Source: JBQQPY01 sp052258065
GTDB lineage: Bacteria > Pseudomonadota > Gammaproteobacteria > Enterobacterales > Enterobacteriaceae
Direction: 5' to 3'
Assembly: GCA_052258065.1 (NCBI GenBank)
Contig: JBQQPY010000003.1
Span: 1 to 16,874 of the forward strand
DNA length: 16,874 nucleotides
Each line of letters begins with the position of its first letter. Position 1 is the first letter of the stretch. The translations under genes were made by a program, and so were the position numbers. This document shows, piece by piece, positions 8,835-16,554 of the stretch. The notes beneath the pieces were generated by a model. That model saw nothing but the letters and a program-made list of their open reading frames with translations. It did not search any database and was not told where the DNA came from.

Positions 8835-9326
8835 TTAGGCTGCGCAGTGCTCCAGCACCCGCCCGGCGCTATTTTGAACGCGAATAGCGACTTGCTGCGG
8901 TTTTTCCTGTTCAGGAATATCGTAGGTAAAGTGTAGTGTCAGCAGTCCGTTAGCTAGATTAGCTTGCTTTATAACGATGCGATGCTCAAGCGTAAAGCTT
9001 AAGGAAAACTCACTTTTCTTGATGCCCTGATGTAACCATTTTATCCCTTCTTTTTCCTCTTCTCCGTCGGTTTTCACAACGTTTAGCTTGCCCTGTACGC
9101 TGAGCTGGTTATTGAGAACGGATACATCGAGTTCATCCTGCACATAGCCCGGAACGCTTACCGTTAGCTCATGCTGCTCGCCGTTTTTAAGAAGATTGTA
9201 AGCCGGGGTGTCAGACAGCGGCTTTTCTCCGGTCAGACGGCTAAATAGGTTGTCCATCTGGGTAAATCGGTCAGTGAGCAGGCTGTTATTCAATGTTGGT
9301 ATCAGAGAGAAAGAACGATAAGCCAT
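8835..9326 (-). CDS. ibpA: Small heat-shock protein, Hsp20/IbpA family
   Basis: This intact 163-residue gene encodes an alpha-crystallin-domain holdase that binds unfolding proteins in the cytoplasm and passes them to DnaK/ClpB. The N-terminal YRSFSLIPTLNN and TGEKPLSDTPAYNL segments, the SVPGY motif, and the alpha-crystallin core (about residues 42-150, with LNNQLSVQGK and ANLANGLLTLHF, the conserved xNGxL element) identify the family. The PEQEKPQ segment is where IbpA/IbpB have their C-terminal anchor motif. It resembles the enterobacterial Hsp20 type also known from aphid symbionts more than E. coli IbpA itself, so the symbol is by family. It is preceded by a strong AAGGAG seven bases from the ATG and by a sigma-32-like promoter, and followed by a terminator: a complete single-gene unit. 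Its more balanced base composition contrasts with the AT-rich debris around it, which suggests selection still maintains it. Confidence 0.95.
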   Translation of the reverse strand: MAYRSFSLIPTLNNSLLTDRFTQMDNLFSRLTGEKPLSDTPAYNLLKNGEQHELTVSVPGYVQDELDVSVLNNQLSVQGKLNVVKTDGEEEKEGIKWLHQGIKKSEFSLSFTLEHRIVIKQANLANGLLTLHFTYDIPEQEKPQQVAIRVQNSAGRVLEHCAA

Positions 9327-9333
9327 GATGATT

Positions 9334-9339
9334 CTCCTT
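9334..9339 (-). promoter_or_regulatory. Strong ribosome-binding site of hsp20
   Basis: AAGGAG on the minus strand, seven bases upstream of the ATG at 9326. It supports this start over any internal methionine. Confidence 0.85.
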
Positions 9340-9375
9340 TTGGTGCTAATTTCAATGCTTTTATTGCCACAATAT

Positions 9376-9402
9376 ATATGGGGATGCTGGCGGATTTTTC
9401 AA
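9376..9402 (-). promoter_or_regulatory. Sigma-32 (heat-shock) promoter of hsp20
   Basis: On the minus strand, TTGAAA (9397-9402), a 13-base spacer, and CCCCATAT (9376-9383) match the RpoH consensus (CTTGAA, 13-17 bases, CCCCATNT) almost completely. Transcription would start near 9370, leaving a short leader of about 40 bases before the ATG. This places the gene under the heat-shock sigma factor, as expected for ibp genes. Confidence 0.85.
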
Positions 9403-9920
9403 TACCGCGCGATGCGACATCAAGATACAATACCCCTTCTGCGCCATCGCCGTACAGCACTGGATTACCAACACTCTTTATCGGTCAAAGACCGCGTGTT
9501 CTTTTGCGAGAAGCTGTATTTTTTCTGGATAACAACGGGACCCTGAAACAGGCGTTTTAGGAGATGCGCAATGTAGTGACCGATTTCGGTCGCAAGCGCC
9601 ATCCTTACTCGGTATGCTGAACGACTTTCTGGAGACAATACAGCAAAGCGGCAGGATTACTGGAGCGGTAGCTAGTGGCGTGGCTGACTTCCCGAGGCGA
9701 TGCTAATCCATATATAGACACCTTGCTGCGAGTCAAAATCAGAGTAAAAGAGGCGGTTCTCATTCTGGATAAGCATGCCAGTTGGCTACCCTGGCAGATT
9801 AACAGAATGCTGTAGTATATGAGTCAGAGTGAGTATCTCTGGCTGGTCTGAAAAGTGCCGATTACTAATCACTCATATCCAGGCATCTTTATTCGTCATT
9901 ATTTTCTAACGCATATCAAT
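9378..9920 (+). pseudogene. Decayed frame, possibly PilR/type II secretion F-like
   Basis: Plus-strand frame segments follow one another: 9378-9557 (ending RPRVLLREAVFFLDNNGTLKQAF then TAG and EMRNVVTDFGRKRHPYS), about 9615-9705 (MLNDFLETIQQSGRITGAVASG), and about 9700-9920 (LLRVKIRVKEAVLILDKHA). The order of a helical RxRLxLYExL...LLxNxxxLxxAL block, a long linker and then GR-x-L-x-x-A resembles the first cytoplasmic domain of PilR/GspF-type inner-membrane proteins of plasmid type IV pili. This is pattern memory only and may be wrong. The beginning overlaps the hsp20 promoter on the opposite strand, so the original start is lost. The 9325-9546 frame on the same strand is a shadow. Confidence 0.3.
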
Positions 9921-9946
9921 ACTGACGCCGGGCTAACATCTAATAT

Positions 9947-10362
9947 GTGATGTTAAACTGGCTGATTAAAATATGTAATCAGGAACGCATTTACTGGAAA
10001 GTACTAGCACGGGCGGTTGGCGATTTGATTGATGGCATAAGCATAACGTGTACCTCTACCATAGAGGGCCACAAAAAAGTTATCGGGGCGTCTTCTCTTC
10101 AGGAAGAGAACAACCGCCTGTCATTGGCCTGATAGTGCACCTCTAACTTGCCTATCAGTATTACATATTGAGTTTTTACTATCAGATTATCGTTGATTTT
10201 GTCCTTAATGGCCAGATATTCGCTGCCAACTGGACGGTCAATAAAAATGCGCTGCAGGACGACAAAAATCTTCTTGCTAGAAAAGGTTATTCTGATGTGC
10301 TCGCGGCACGTTTTCGTGGCAAGAATGCCGATATAAACGCCGCTGGCGTGCAGGAGCAATAA
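9947..10362 (+). pseudogene. Unidentified decayed plus-strand frames
   Basis: Two partial frames lie in tandem. 9947-10132 contains WLIKICNQERIYWKVLARAV. 10168-10362 has a TTG start and contains DDKNLLARKGYSDVLAARF. Both have ordinary, non-AT-extreme composition typical of former enterobacterial coding sequence, and both share the direction of the genes on either side. They may be the rest of the 9378 gene and a following gene. I recognise no domain. The long minus-strand ORF 10099-10422 is probably antisense shadow. Confidence 0.3.
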
Positions 10363-10440
10363 ACTGCTTAGCGACTCTCGTGTAATGTAATCAGATTGTA
10401 GTGAACGACAAATCGAAAACACAACATAAAGACACTGTAA

Positions 10441-10605
10441 ACGCTAGAAATTACCCAGCAGCTACGAAAGAAATATAAAGCAATCACCTATAACCGCTCC
10501 GATTACTTTTGTCTACCTAACCAGAAGTTTAACAAACGACCCAAGTTGCTTCAAGCACTGAAAGGCAGTCGCGATTTTAACGGACGTCCCTTTGAGCGGA
10601 GCTAA
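10441..10605 (+). pseudogene. Unidentified basic C-terminal fragment
   Basis: An open frame of 54 codons contains ITQQLRKKYKAITYNRSDYF and ends with TAA at 10605. It has no start codon; a stop lies directly upstream in frame. It is in the same frame as 10168-10362, with several stops between, so the two could be parts of one former gene. Its stop lies five bases before the ribosome-binding site of the next frame, an operon-like spacing. Confidence 0.35.
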
Positions 10606-10623
10606 AAAGCAAGGAGTTTGACT

Positions 10624-11028
10624 ATGGCGCGGTGCCAGCGCATACCGATATCATTCTTATTTGTAAAAATACCGGAATTAAACGCTCTCAGTTAGCATAA
10701 ACGGTTGGTTTATCTGGCAATTGCACAATATTATTTAATACAGATCATGCGCAATAAGAATTATCTAGAAGCCTGGTTTCTCATTAAGGTTAACAATGAA
10801 AGCTTTAGCGCACAGGCAAGGGAAACGATTAATTCTGGGTTTGGCGTCTTTCTCAAAGGTAAAGAGACTAACGCTAGATATTAGGATATGCTGAAAAGCA
10901 AGTTTGAAGTTTCATTCGCATTCCGTACGTGGGAGGCCCGTTATAACGAAATAAGAATAAAACCACGTCATTTTGTCTATTTACCGAATCCACGAAAAAT
11001 AACGGTAAATAATGCAACACAAAAGTAA
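10624..11028 (+). pseudogene. Conserved-looking gene with two in-frame amber codons
   Basis: AAGGAG at 10611-10616, seven bases before an ATG at 10624, opens a 134-residue frame ending at TAA 11026-11028. It is interrupted only by TAG at 10693-10695 and TAG at 10882-10884; there is no frameshift. The stretch from 10747 reads well (MRNKNYLEAWFLIKVNNESF, later RTWEARYNEIRIKPRHFVYL). It overlaps the start of hha by 17 bases, suggesting past translational coupling. No domain is recognised. Both stops are the amber type, one mutation away from CAG or TGG. The simplest reading is a recently killed gene. Confidence 0.5.
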
Positions 11029-11224
11029 AATAGAATGGTTATTACAGTTCAGGCGTTATTCGAACAAAGAAACGGTAGAGAAAATAGCTGAACGTATAGC
11101 GGAAAGACTAGATACTAATGAATACCTTTATTTTCAGTCAGCGGTAGATCACCGTTTGGCAGAACTGACAATGAATCGGCTTTATGACAAGATTCCTGCC
11201 GAAGTCTGGCACTACGTTAAGTAA
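11012..11224 (+). CDS. hha: Hha/YmoA-family nucleoid modulator
   Basis: This 70-residue protein has the Hha/YmoA signature near its C-terminus (AVDHRLAELTMNRLYDKIP; usual AADHRLAELTMNKLYDKIP), and its length fits the family (about 67-72). Such proteins bind the dimerisation domain of H-NS and strengthen silencing of AT-rich, horizontally acquired DNA; they do not bind DNA well alone. The acidic pocket residue of the ADHR motif is kept. The usual N-terminal YLMRLRRC segment is here WLLQFRRY. The ribosome-binding site is weak (GGTAA), and the start overlaps the preceding frame by 17 bases, so translation may have depended on coupling. The next gene, 14 bases downstream, encodes its expected partner, an H-NS-like protein. 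The two are surely one operon. The family is certain; the gene could equally be named ymoA-like. Confidence 0.93.
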   Translation: MQHKSKIEWLLQFRRYSNKETVEKIAERIAERLDTNEYLYFQSAVDHRLAELTMNRLYDKIPAEVWHYVK

Positions 11225-11238
11225 CACATGAGGAAAAA

Positions 11239-11649
11239 ATGAGCGATAAAGAAAGTTATGGCGAAATTCGCCGCGTTCTCAGCAATATCCGTTCAACTCG
11301 TACTTTTTCACGGGAAACCAATTTTGAACTTCTTAAAGAAATGCATGAAAAGCTGGGCGTTGTGATTGAAGAGCGCCGAGCTGATGCAGAAACAGAAGCA
11401 TCAGAACGGGCGCTACGAGAAGAAAAACGCAAAGAGATTTTGCAAATCATTGAAGGCGAAGGCTTCACTGCAGAAGATCTATTAGAGGACAAGGTTAAAA
11501 TCAGCAAGAAACGCAGCAAAAAGCCCAAAGCCCCTGCAAAAACATACGAATACGTTGAAAATGGCGAACTGAAAACATGGACAGGGAAAGGCCTTTCTCG
11601 TATGAAGGGCTTTATTTTGCCAAATGATCTTCAATACAGCAGGATATGA
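11239..11649 (+). CDS. hns: H-NS-like nucleoid protein with aberrant C-terminus
   Basis: This 136-residue H-NS/StpA family protein has an N-terminal oligomerisation region (about residues 8-55: VLSNIRSTRTFSRE, then LEKLGVVIEERR-like HEKLGVVIEERRADAE), a coiled coil and charged linker to about residue 95, and the beginning of the DNA-binding domain (KTYEYVENGELKTWTGKG). In normal H-NS the next residues are TWTGQGRTP, and the QGR triplet inserts into the AT-rich minor groove. Here the sequence is TWTGKGLSRMKGF. It then ends after about 20 residues that do not resemble the usual TPxxI...GKSLDDFLI tail. Either a frameshift or insertion has replaced the tail, or this is a divergent paralogue. It could still oligomerise with H-NS and Hha and act as a modulator. 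AGG lies five bases before the ATG, so this start is well supported. Confidence 0.85.
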   Translation: MSDKESYGEIRRVLSNIRSTRTFSRETNFELLKEMHEKLGVVIEERRADAETEASERALREEKRKEILQIIEGEGFTAEDLLEDKVKISKKRSKKPKAPAKTYEYVENGELKTWTGKGLSRMKGFILPNDLQYSRI

Positions 11650-12489
11650 TAGTCCTGAATTACGTGGTGCTTTACAATGTGTAAATGTGCTAGTGAGCCT
11701 CATTAGGTTTTCATCAACACAATAATGCAATAGCGGCAAATAAAAGCTAAATTAAACTAATTTAATTTTTAGTGCACGATCTGCCGATTTCGATAATTCT
11801 GTTAATAAATCCGTTTATTAGATGCAAGATACCGGAGAAGATCAAATTTTACATTTAGATTTTTTGCAAGAATTAGGAACATAAATAACACATATTTCTA
11901 AAAAATAATTGTGCATACATTCATAAAATTATAAAAAATTTTTTATAGAAGCGGGTAAAAATCCGAACAAAGTTAAGACTTATTAAATCACATTGTATTT
12001 ATCTTTAAACGTTTACAAAAAAATTTATTGCCTTGAGTTCCTATAATAAAATAATTAAAAATCATATACTAAAAGCGATTTTATCCGCATTCAAATAGCT
12101 CGATGTTAACGAACAGAACCACCTGTTTTAATAAAAAATTAAAGAAAGGTAACTTCATAATAACTTAATCTTTCTTTTTAACAAATTTTTCAGGTATAAA
12201 ATTCGGATATACTAACAATTTCTATTAAATAAATTTAGCAGTTTTAAAAAATTATTCTTAATTGACTTATTGTCTATTTTTTTTATTTATTGCAAAATTT
12301 AATTATCTTGCATCTTTTTTTATTTATGAATTAAAAAATTCTAAGTTTCTATTGTAGAATTTAATTCTAGCACTTTGTGCTAAAACACTTCTTTTCCATA
12401 TTCAGTAGTGGCTGTTAAAAATTTCGAGAGATTTAATTTTATAAAAGTAAAATACTTTCTGGAATTAAGGGGGTAAGATTCTAATATAT
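11650..12489. other. AT-rich gene desert
   Basis: About 840 bases of very AT-rich DNA with many A and T runs. I see no convincing gene. The minus-strand ORF 11482-11739 overlaps the hns gene and is mostly its shadow. No tRNA, clear terminator or long repeat was noticed. As a stretch of curved, AT-rich DNA next to an Hha/H-NS operon it could be a silencing target, but that is inference. Confidence 0.6.
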
Positions 12490-12916
12490 TTATATTTCTT
12501 CTTTACTTAATAGACTACGCTCTTTGATATCAATCAAATCCCCGAATCGTTAAGAATTTTTTAATTTTTTAAAAACATCCTCAGTTACTAGAATATCTAA
12601 TAAAGACATTCTGATAAAATGTTCCATAATGTAACATCGATACTACCTTCTTTTGAAGAAGATCGCTCTATTTTGTTTATTTAAAATAGTCTCCTGAATT
12701 AAGGAAATGTAAGAAAAAGTTTTAACAGAACCTATACTTTGTCCGTTTTATCATTGCCACGAATACTGTAATTTAGAAAGTTATTGGCTTTATATAGCTG
12801 ATTAATGTTATTCCCAGGAATTTTCAAAAACGCAGTATCCACCTGTTTTTAAATGTAGTTTTTAAGTGAAATGGTCAGCAACATCTGATTGTCGCAGTGT
12901 TGACTAGTTATTTCAT
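12490..12916 (-). pseudogene. Unidentified gene remnant, second of a minus-strand pair
   Basis: AAGGAG (12922-12927) lies five bases before an ATG (12914-12916), but the frame stops at once. Protein-like sequence then continues in one frame from about 12895 to 12620 (LKNYI, KQVDTAFLKIPGNNINQLYK, then SSSKEGSIDVTLWNILSECL) with four stops. After one frameshift it runs on as LDILVTEDVFKKLKNS and RFGDLIDIKERSLLSKEEI to TAA at 12490. The original protein would have been about 140 residues, rich in charged residues. No family is recognised. Confidence 0.4.
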
Positions 12917-12927
12917 AAAGTCTCCTT

Positions 12928-13420
12928 TTAGCGTTTCTGATGCGAACGTAATCTTAACTTATTTTTAGCATTTCTTTTATGCAATAATTTATGCAGTCAT
13001 TCAGGTAACATCGGCGCGATTATGTCAATACCTATATTTACTTTTTGTAATTAAAAATTCGCTAATTGTTAATTACAATGATCTTTTCTTACTTTAAGAG
13101 AATACAAAATTTATTTATTGCAGTTTTTAAATCTAGAGAAGGATTTTAGTAACTCCTGATTCTTACCGCCGTTATATCTATTTTTTGTGATTAAAAAAAT
13201 AACAAGGAGTAAACGCTATTACACGACTAGCGTAACTATAAACATCTTTATCAAAATAGTTTTTTAACTAGGTTTCCTTTACAATAAAAGGAATATTATA
13301 ATTTTTATAGATTCTAGTATTTTTACTATCACATTTTAATGCTAAATCAGTGTTACTTGCTTGTTATTTTATTTTTGGCTAAGTCATTTTCAATACTAGT
13401 TTTAAAAACTAAAGGAAAAG
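12928..13420 (-). pseudogene. Unidentified gene remnant, first of a minus-strand pair
   Basis: Minus-strand frame pieces are VFKTSIENDLAKNKITSK (about 13415-13360), then DSKNTRIYKNYNIPFIVKET and YFDKDVYSYASRVIAFTPCY (about 13350-13190). After a frameshift follow NQELLKSFSRFKNCNK and NIGIDIIAPMLPE, down to a TAA at 12928-12930. That stop lies directly beside the ribosome-binding site of the next remnant, so the two were one tightly coupled operon. I could not identify the family. Beyond 13420, up to about 13900, I see nothing assignable. Confidence 0.35.
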
Positions 13421-13910
13421 ACCTTGAAAACTAATTCGTTGTAAAAAAATCATTTTATTTCACTTATCTAAGGTTTAAATCTATGGATACTATAATGACT
13501 TTTTGATATAATTAAGATGTTGCACCGTATGTTATAATTTCGAGAGATTAGCAGAATAGAATCATAGAGATAAAGTTTTTAATAAAAACCGAAAGAGAGT
13601 CAATACGTCAATACCAATGCATATAGCTTAACCTTCTTGCTGCTCTAATCTTTTTTTCAGTTCCATTCACTTAATATTCTGTAGATGACTACGTGCACTA
13701 TATTTGAAAACAAAAAATACGATAAATAATAGGCTATTTTGTTCTTGTCATTTAAATTGAATTACACTGTTATTTTTAGAGATTTGATAAAAAAGTGTTT
13801 AATTTTAGCGCTTGATTATCCTTCAAGAAACCTCCCGCTTTATACAGGGAATTTATCATGGGCTAAAATGCCGGAAAGCATATTGATAAGAGCAGAAAAT
13901 ATTAAGCTCA
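13421..13910. other. AT-rich region without recognisable gene
   Basis: This stretch is AT-rich and full of stops on both strands. A short minus-strand frame near 13860-13780 (MINSLYKAGGFLKDNQALK) is the only protein-like piece. It may belong to the left-hand end of the Tn3-type element or to sequence next to it. No terminal inverted repeat of the GGGG...TAAG kind was found here. Confidence 0.4.
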
Positions 13911-13914
13911 CAAG

Positions 13915-14015
13915 ATGATGTCATTCGGCATATTATCGGACGTATCGCTTATGCACGAAATGCCGGAACTGAACCTCCGACTGCTGGAGGCGAGCGAGCC
14001 TTCCGAAAGACAATA
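13915..14015. other. Unusually GC-rich islet
   Basis: About 100 bases have near-balanced composition inside a roughly 25-30% GC background. They are open in two plus-strand frames (RHIIGRIAYARNAGTEPPTA and MMSFGILSDVSLMHEMPEL). It may be a better preserved remnant of a gene at the left side of the Tn3-type transposon, or a fragment of other origin. I cannot decide the coding strand. Confidence 0.35.
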
Positions 14016-14054
14016 ATCACAACACTAATATCGATAATAGTGACCCAGTGGAAA

Positions 14055-16365
14055 CAACCTCACAAATAACGAGTACCAGATCACTTATTGTTCTGTTATT
14101 TTTTAAAGTTATATAGGTCAGCAAGCTGAATATGATTCGAGGCTATATCCGAGTAAATTTATTAATACTATCCTGATATAAGTTACTGAAAATAATTCTT
14201 TCATACACTGAATTTAGTCCCATTCTGTTATAAGCAATGATGCAGTTAGCAATTAAGCTTTCTGTATAGGCACTGATGCGGTTTTAAAAGATCCCTTTAC
14301 TCTGCAATACACCGTGAAAAGTTTTCCGTATATTACTCTAAAGTTAATGGTAAGCCTCTTTACAGTCTCTGGCAATTCGTATGGCTTTCCTGAAAAAGCA
14401 TATCGTCAATCAGATTTTGGATATGAATTTTTTAAAAATTTCATTTTATTAAAATAATGCTGCTTTCAATATTGCATAACGGGCATGGAAATTAAATTTC
14501 CGAATGATATTGCTTTGCGTGTTCTCCTGTATGATGAGTGACAGTAATATACTTATAGCAGCCTTCCGTTGAAAACTTGTAGGCTCAGTATTGATTATAT
14601 TTTTGTATTTTATTATGCTTGTATTATCTGTTATGATATGGATATCAATATTATTTTTATTTTTTTAAACCATATTCTAAAGAGAATGCCTTTCGTACTC
14701 ATTTAGGCCGATATTTTTAGCATTGACTAAGACATAAATGGCAATAAAAATTCACAGGAACATACTGCGTCCCTTACTGAGGTATTTTCTAGATTGACGC
14801 GACTGAATCGCGCTGTTAATTGTTGAAATTTTTGCCCGTCAACATCTGCCAGTATTTCGTCATCCATGAGATATCACTGAATATGGGCAATGAATGAATA
14901 TGATTACTGATAATAGCATTAGCAGAATATAAGATGTCAACACAAATCAAGTCTTCTTGTGTCAGCGCAGCGGGTTAATGTCAAGATCTAATATATCCGC
15001 TATTTTTATAACACTAAAGCCGAACGCTTCTAATAACAAATAGGTTATTCTTGCCAGTTGGCGCGGCTTTTCCCGTTTGATTTAACGATCCTTTATGTAG
15101 GTAAAACCACCCCACATAAAAATTATACTGTTATTGATTTCAGCTTTGGGAAATTTTAAAAGCAGGCATTATCCAATTTCTTTTTACTACTAAAGAGCAA
15201 GCTCCAACATTTCTGTCCTGTGTTAATTTCTCGAATATTGAATCCCGGGTTATTATTATTTTCTATATTACGAGTGGTTTGCACTCAAGCATTATAGAGT
15301 TCCTGAAGAGCATTATCGAGACTCTCTTTATAAGAAGTGAGGATTTTAGAGTGACCAATATCCGCTGAGGTCTTTTCAAGATTATCTGCCAGAATATCGG
15401 TAATCAAATCGGTATTAATATCATAAAAAGATACACTATCGTTGACATATAATCTTTCTCTGTTAATTTTATGACAAACTTTCTAATAAACAAAAAACTC
15501 GAAAAGATAGAAATAGATATGAGTATCGGTTGGCTTTCGTTTAAAATATCTGGTTATTATTTTAGGTGCAGTAAATTCATCATAATCAGAAGTCAGTATA
15601 TTGTTCTGTAATATCAGAATATTAGAGAACTTCGTTTTTTGATAAGCGTCATGACCGGAAAATCCTTTGGTAAAAATATACAAACCATAAAGCTATAAGG
15701 CTTTTTCTGCTTCCATTGTGACGGCGGTCTATTGAAAGTATTTTTGACCAGCGAGAATAATATTGAATGCAGTAATGCCATAATACCGATTAATAAGTAT
15801 CGTAATATGCTCACCAATTAATTCTACTATCGATTCGATAATGGTATTTAGTCTCTTGTCTTCATCGGTAAATATATCTCTTAAAATTTAGTGTGTTAAG
15901 TAAACAAGTAATTAGCGAAATATACTATGTATTTAAGACAATAACGGAGAGAATTGATAATATAAGATTGTATTTATGATTCAAAATCTCATGTATAGAA
16001 ATAATAACCGAACCGAGAAAAGATTACTTGTCTCCTTGATGTTTATATAATCACATGAAATACGCCAAGTAAAAAATATAGGAGATGAATAACTGTAATA
16101 AATATTCGCAATAAATTAAATATCACTACTAATGTCTTTCAATGAGAAGTTAAAGAATTGCTATTTAGACTTAAAATAGCTTTATTAAAGAATGAAGCAA
16201 ATACGCGTTTTAGTATTACTATACTGCGCCAGAGTCTTCCTTTTAAATAGAGTTAATGTGAAGTAAAGTCGTTGTTCGTGGACACTGAATTACGGTCAGC
16301 TATAAAGCCCTTTGATTTCAGTATTTGACAATACTTATACGTTTAATATTTTCCAATCATTCGCT
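14055..16365 (-). pseudogene. tnpA: Tn3-family transposase TnpA, degenerate
   Basis: TnpA cuts the terminal inverted repeats and joins them to target DNA in replicative transposition. Reading the minus strand from about 16365, one constant frame runs 1.3 kb to about 15040. It matches the N-terminal half of the DUF4158-type Tn3 transposases: EQRLYFTL, then TKTRICFIL..SYFKSK.QFF, SCDYIN, DEDKRLNTIIE, TMEAEKAL.LYGLYIFTKGF, and RLYVNDSV (usual YVKDSxxY). After frameshifts come the catalytic-domain blocks: SNHIHSLPIFSDISW, DVDGQKFQQLTARFS (the DGQKF aspartate motif), YVLVNAKNIGLNEYERHS, NTQSNIIRKF, CKEAYH, and SLIANCIIAYNRMGLNSVYE with FTRI.PR (usual LIANxIIYYN...RISPVAW). Length, order and strand fit a ~1000-codon tnpA with internal loss. 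About 18 in-frame stops occur in the first half alone, so it is dead. It diverges from tnpR, the normal Tn3-type layout. Confidence 0.88.
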
Positions 16366-16421
16366 GAAAGCAAGGCACTGTAAAACTATACAAGTTTAAT
16401 GCAAAATGCCTTCAATGCAAG

Positions 16422-16449
16422 AAGTGCAAAAAGTACACTTTTTACACTT
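16422..16449. repeat. 28-bp palindrome, candidate res crossover site
   Basis: AAGTGCAAAAAGT, two bases, then ACTTTTTACACTT form a palindrome with a single mismatch between half-sites. It lies between the divergent tnpA and tnpR genes, exactly where Tn3-family elements carry res, and 28 bp is the usual length of res subsite I. A related half-site-like sequence (TAATGCAAAATGC) lies just upstream near 16398. It could instead be an operator for tnpA/tnpR. Confidence 0.5.
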
Positions 16450-16504
16450 CCACCATTGATGATAAAATATTGCGCTAATCAGCATCTTTCAGTACAAAAA
16501 CTTA

Positions 16505-16513
16505 TGCTATAAT
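16505..16513 (+). promoter_or_regulatory. Extended -10 promoter for tnpR
   Basis: TGC followed by TATAAT is a perfect extended -10 element, about 40 bases upstream of the tnpR start. The -35 region is poor (TCTTTC or TTTCAG), which is tolerated by extended -10 promoters. The promoter lies just downstream of the palindrome, so resolvase bound there could repress its own gene. Confidence 0.6.
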
Positions 16514-16554
16514 CATCGTGCATTTAATATAAATATCAGTAAGGTTTTTACACT

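Noticed and set aside
9325..9546. 73-codon plus-strand ORF divergent from hsp20
   Set aside because: It starts inside the hsp20 start and ribosome-binding site on the opposite strand. A different frame from 9378 gives a more convincing protein-like sequence.
10099..10422. 107-codon minus-strand ORF
   Set aside because: It is antisense to 10168-10362, has no ribosome-binding site or family signature, and runs against the direction of all neighbouring frames.
11482..11739. 85-codon minus-strand ORF over the end of hns
   Set aside because: Half of it is the reverse complement of the hns coding sequence and no start signal is seen. It is a shadow ORF.
14128..14160. MIRGYIRV, resembling the start of a DNA invertase
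   Set aside because: The similarity ends after eight residues and the segment is antisense to a well-matched C-terminal block of tnpA, so it is coincidence.
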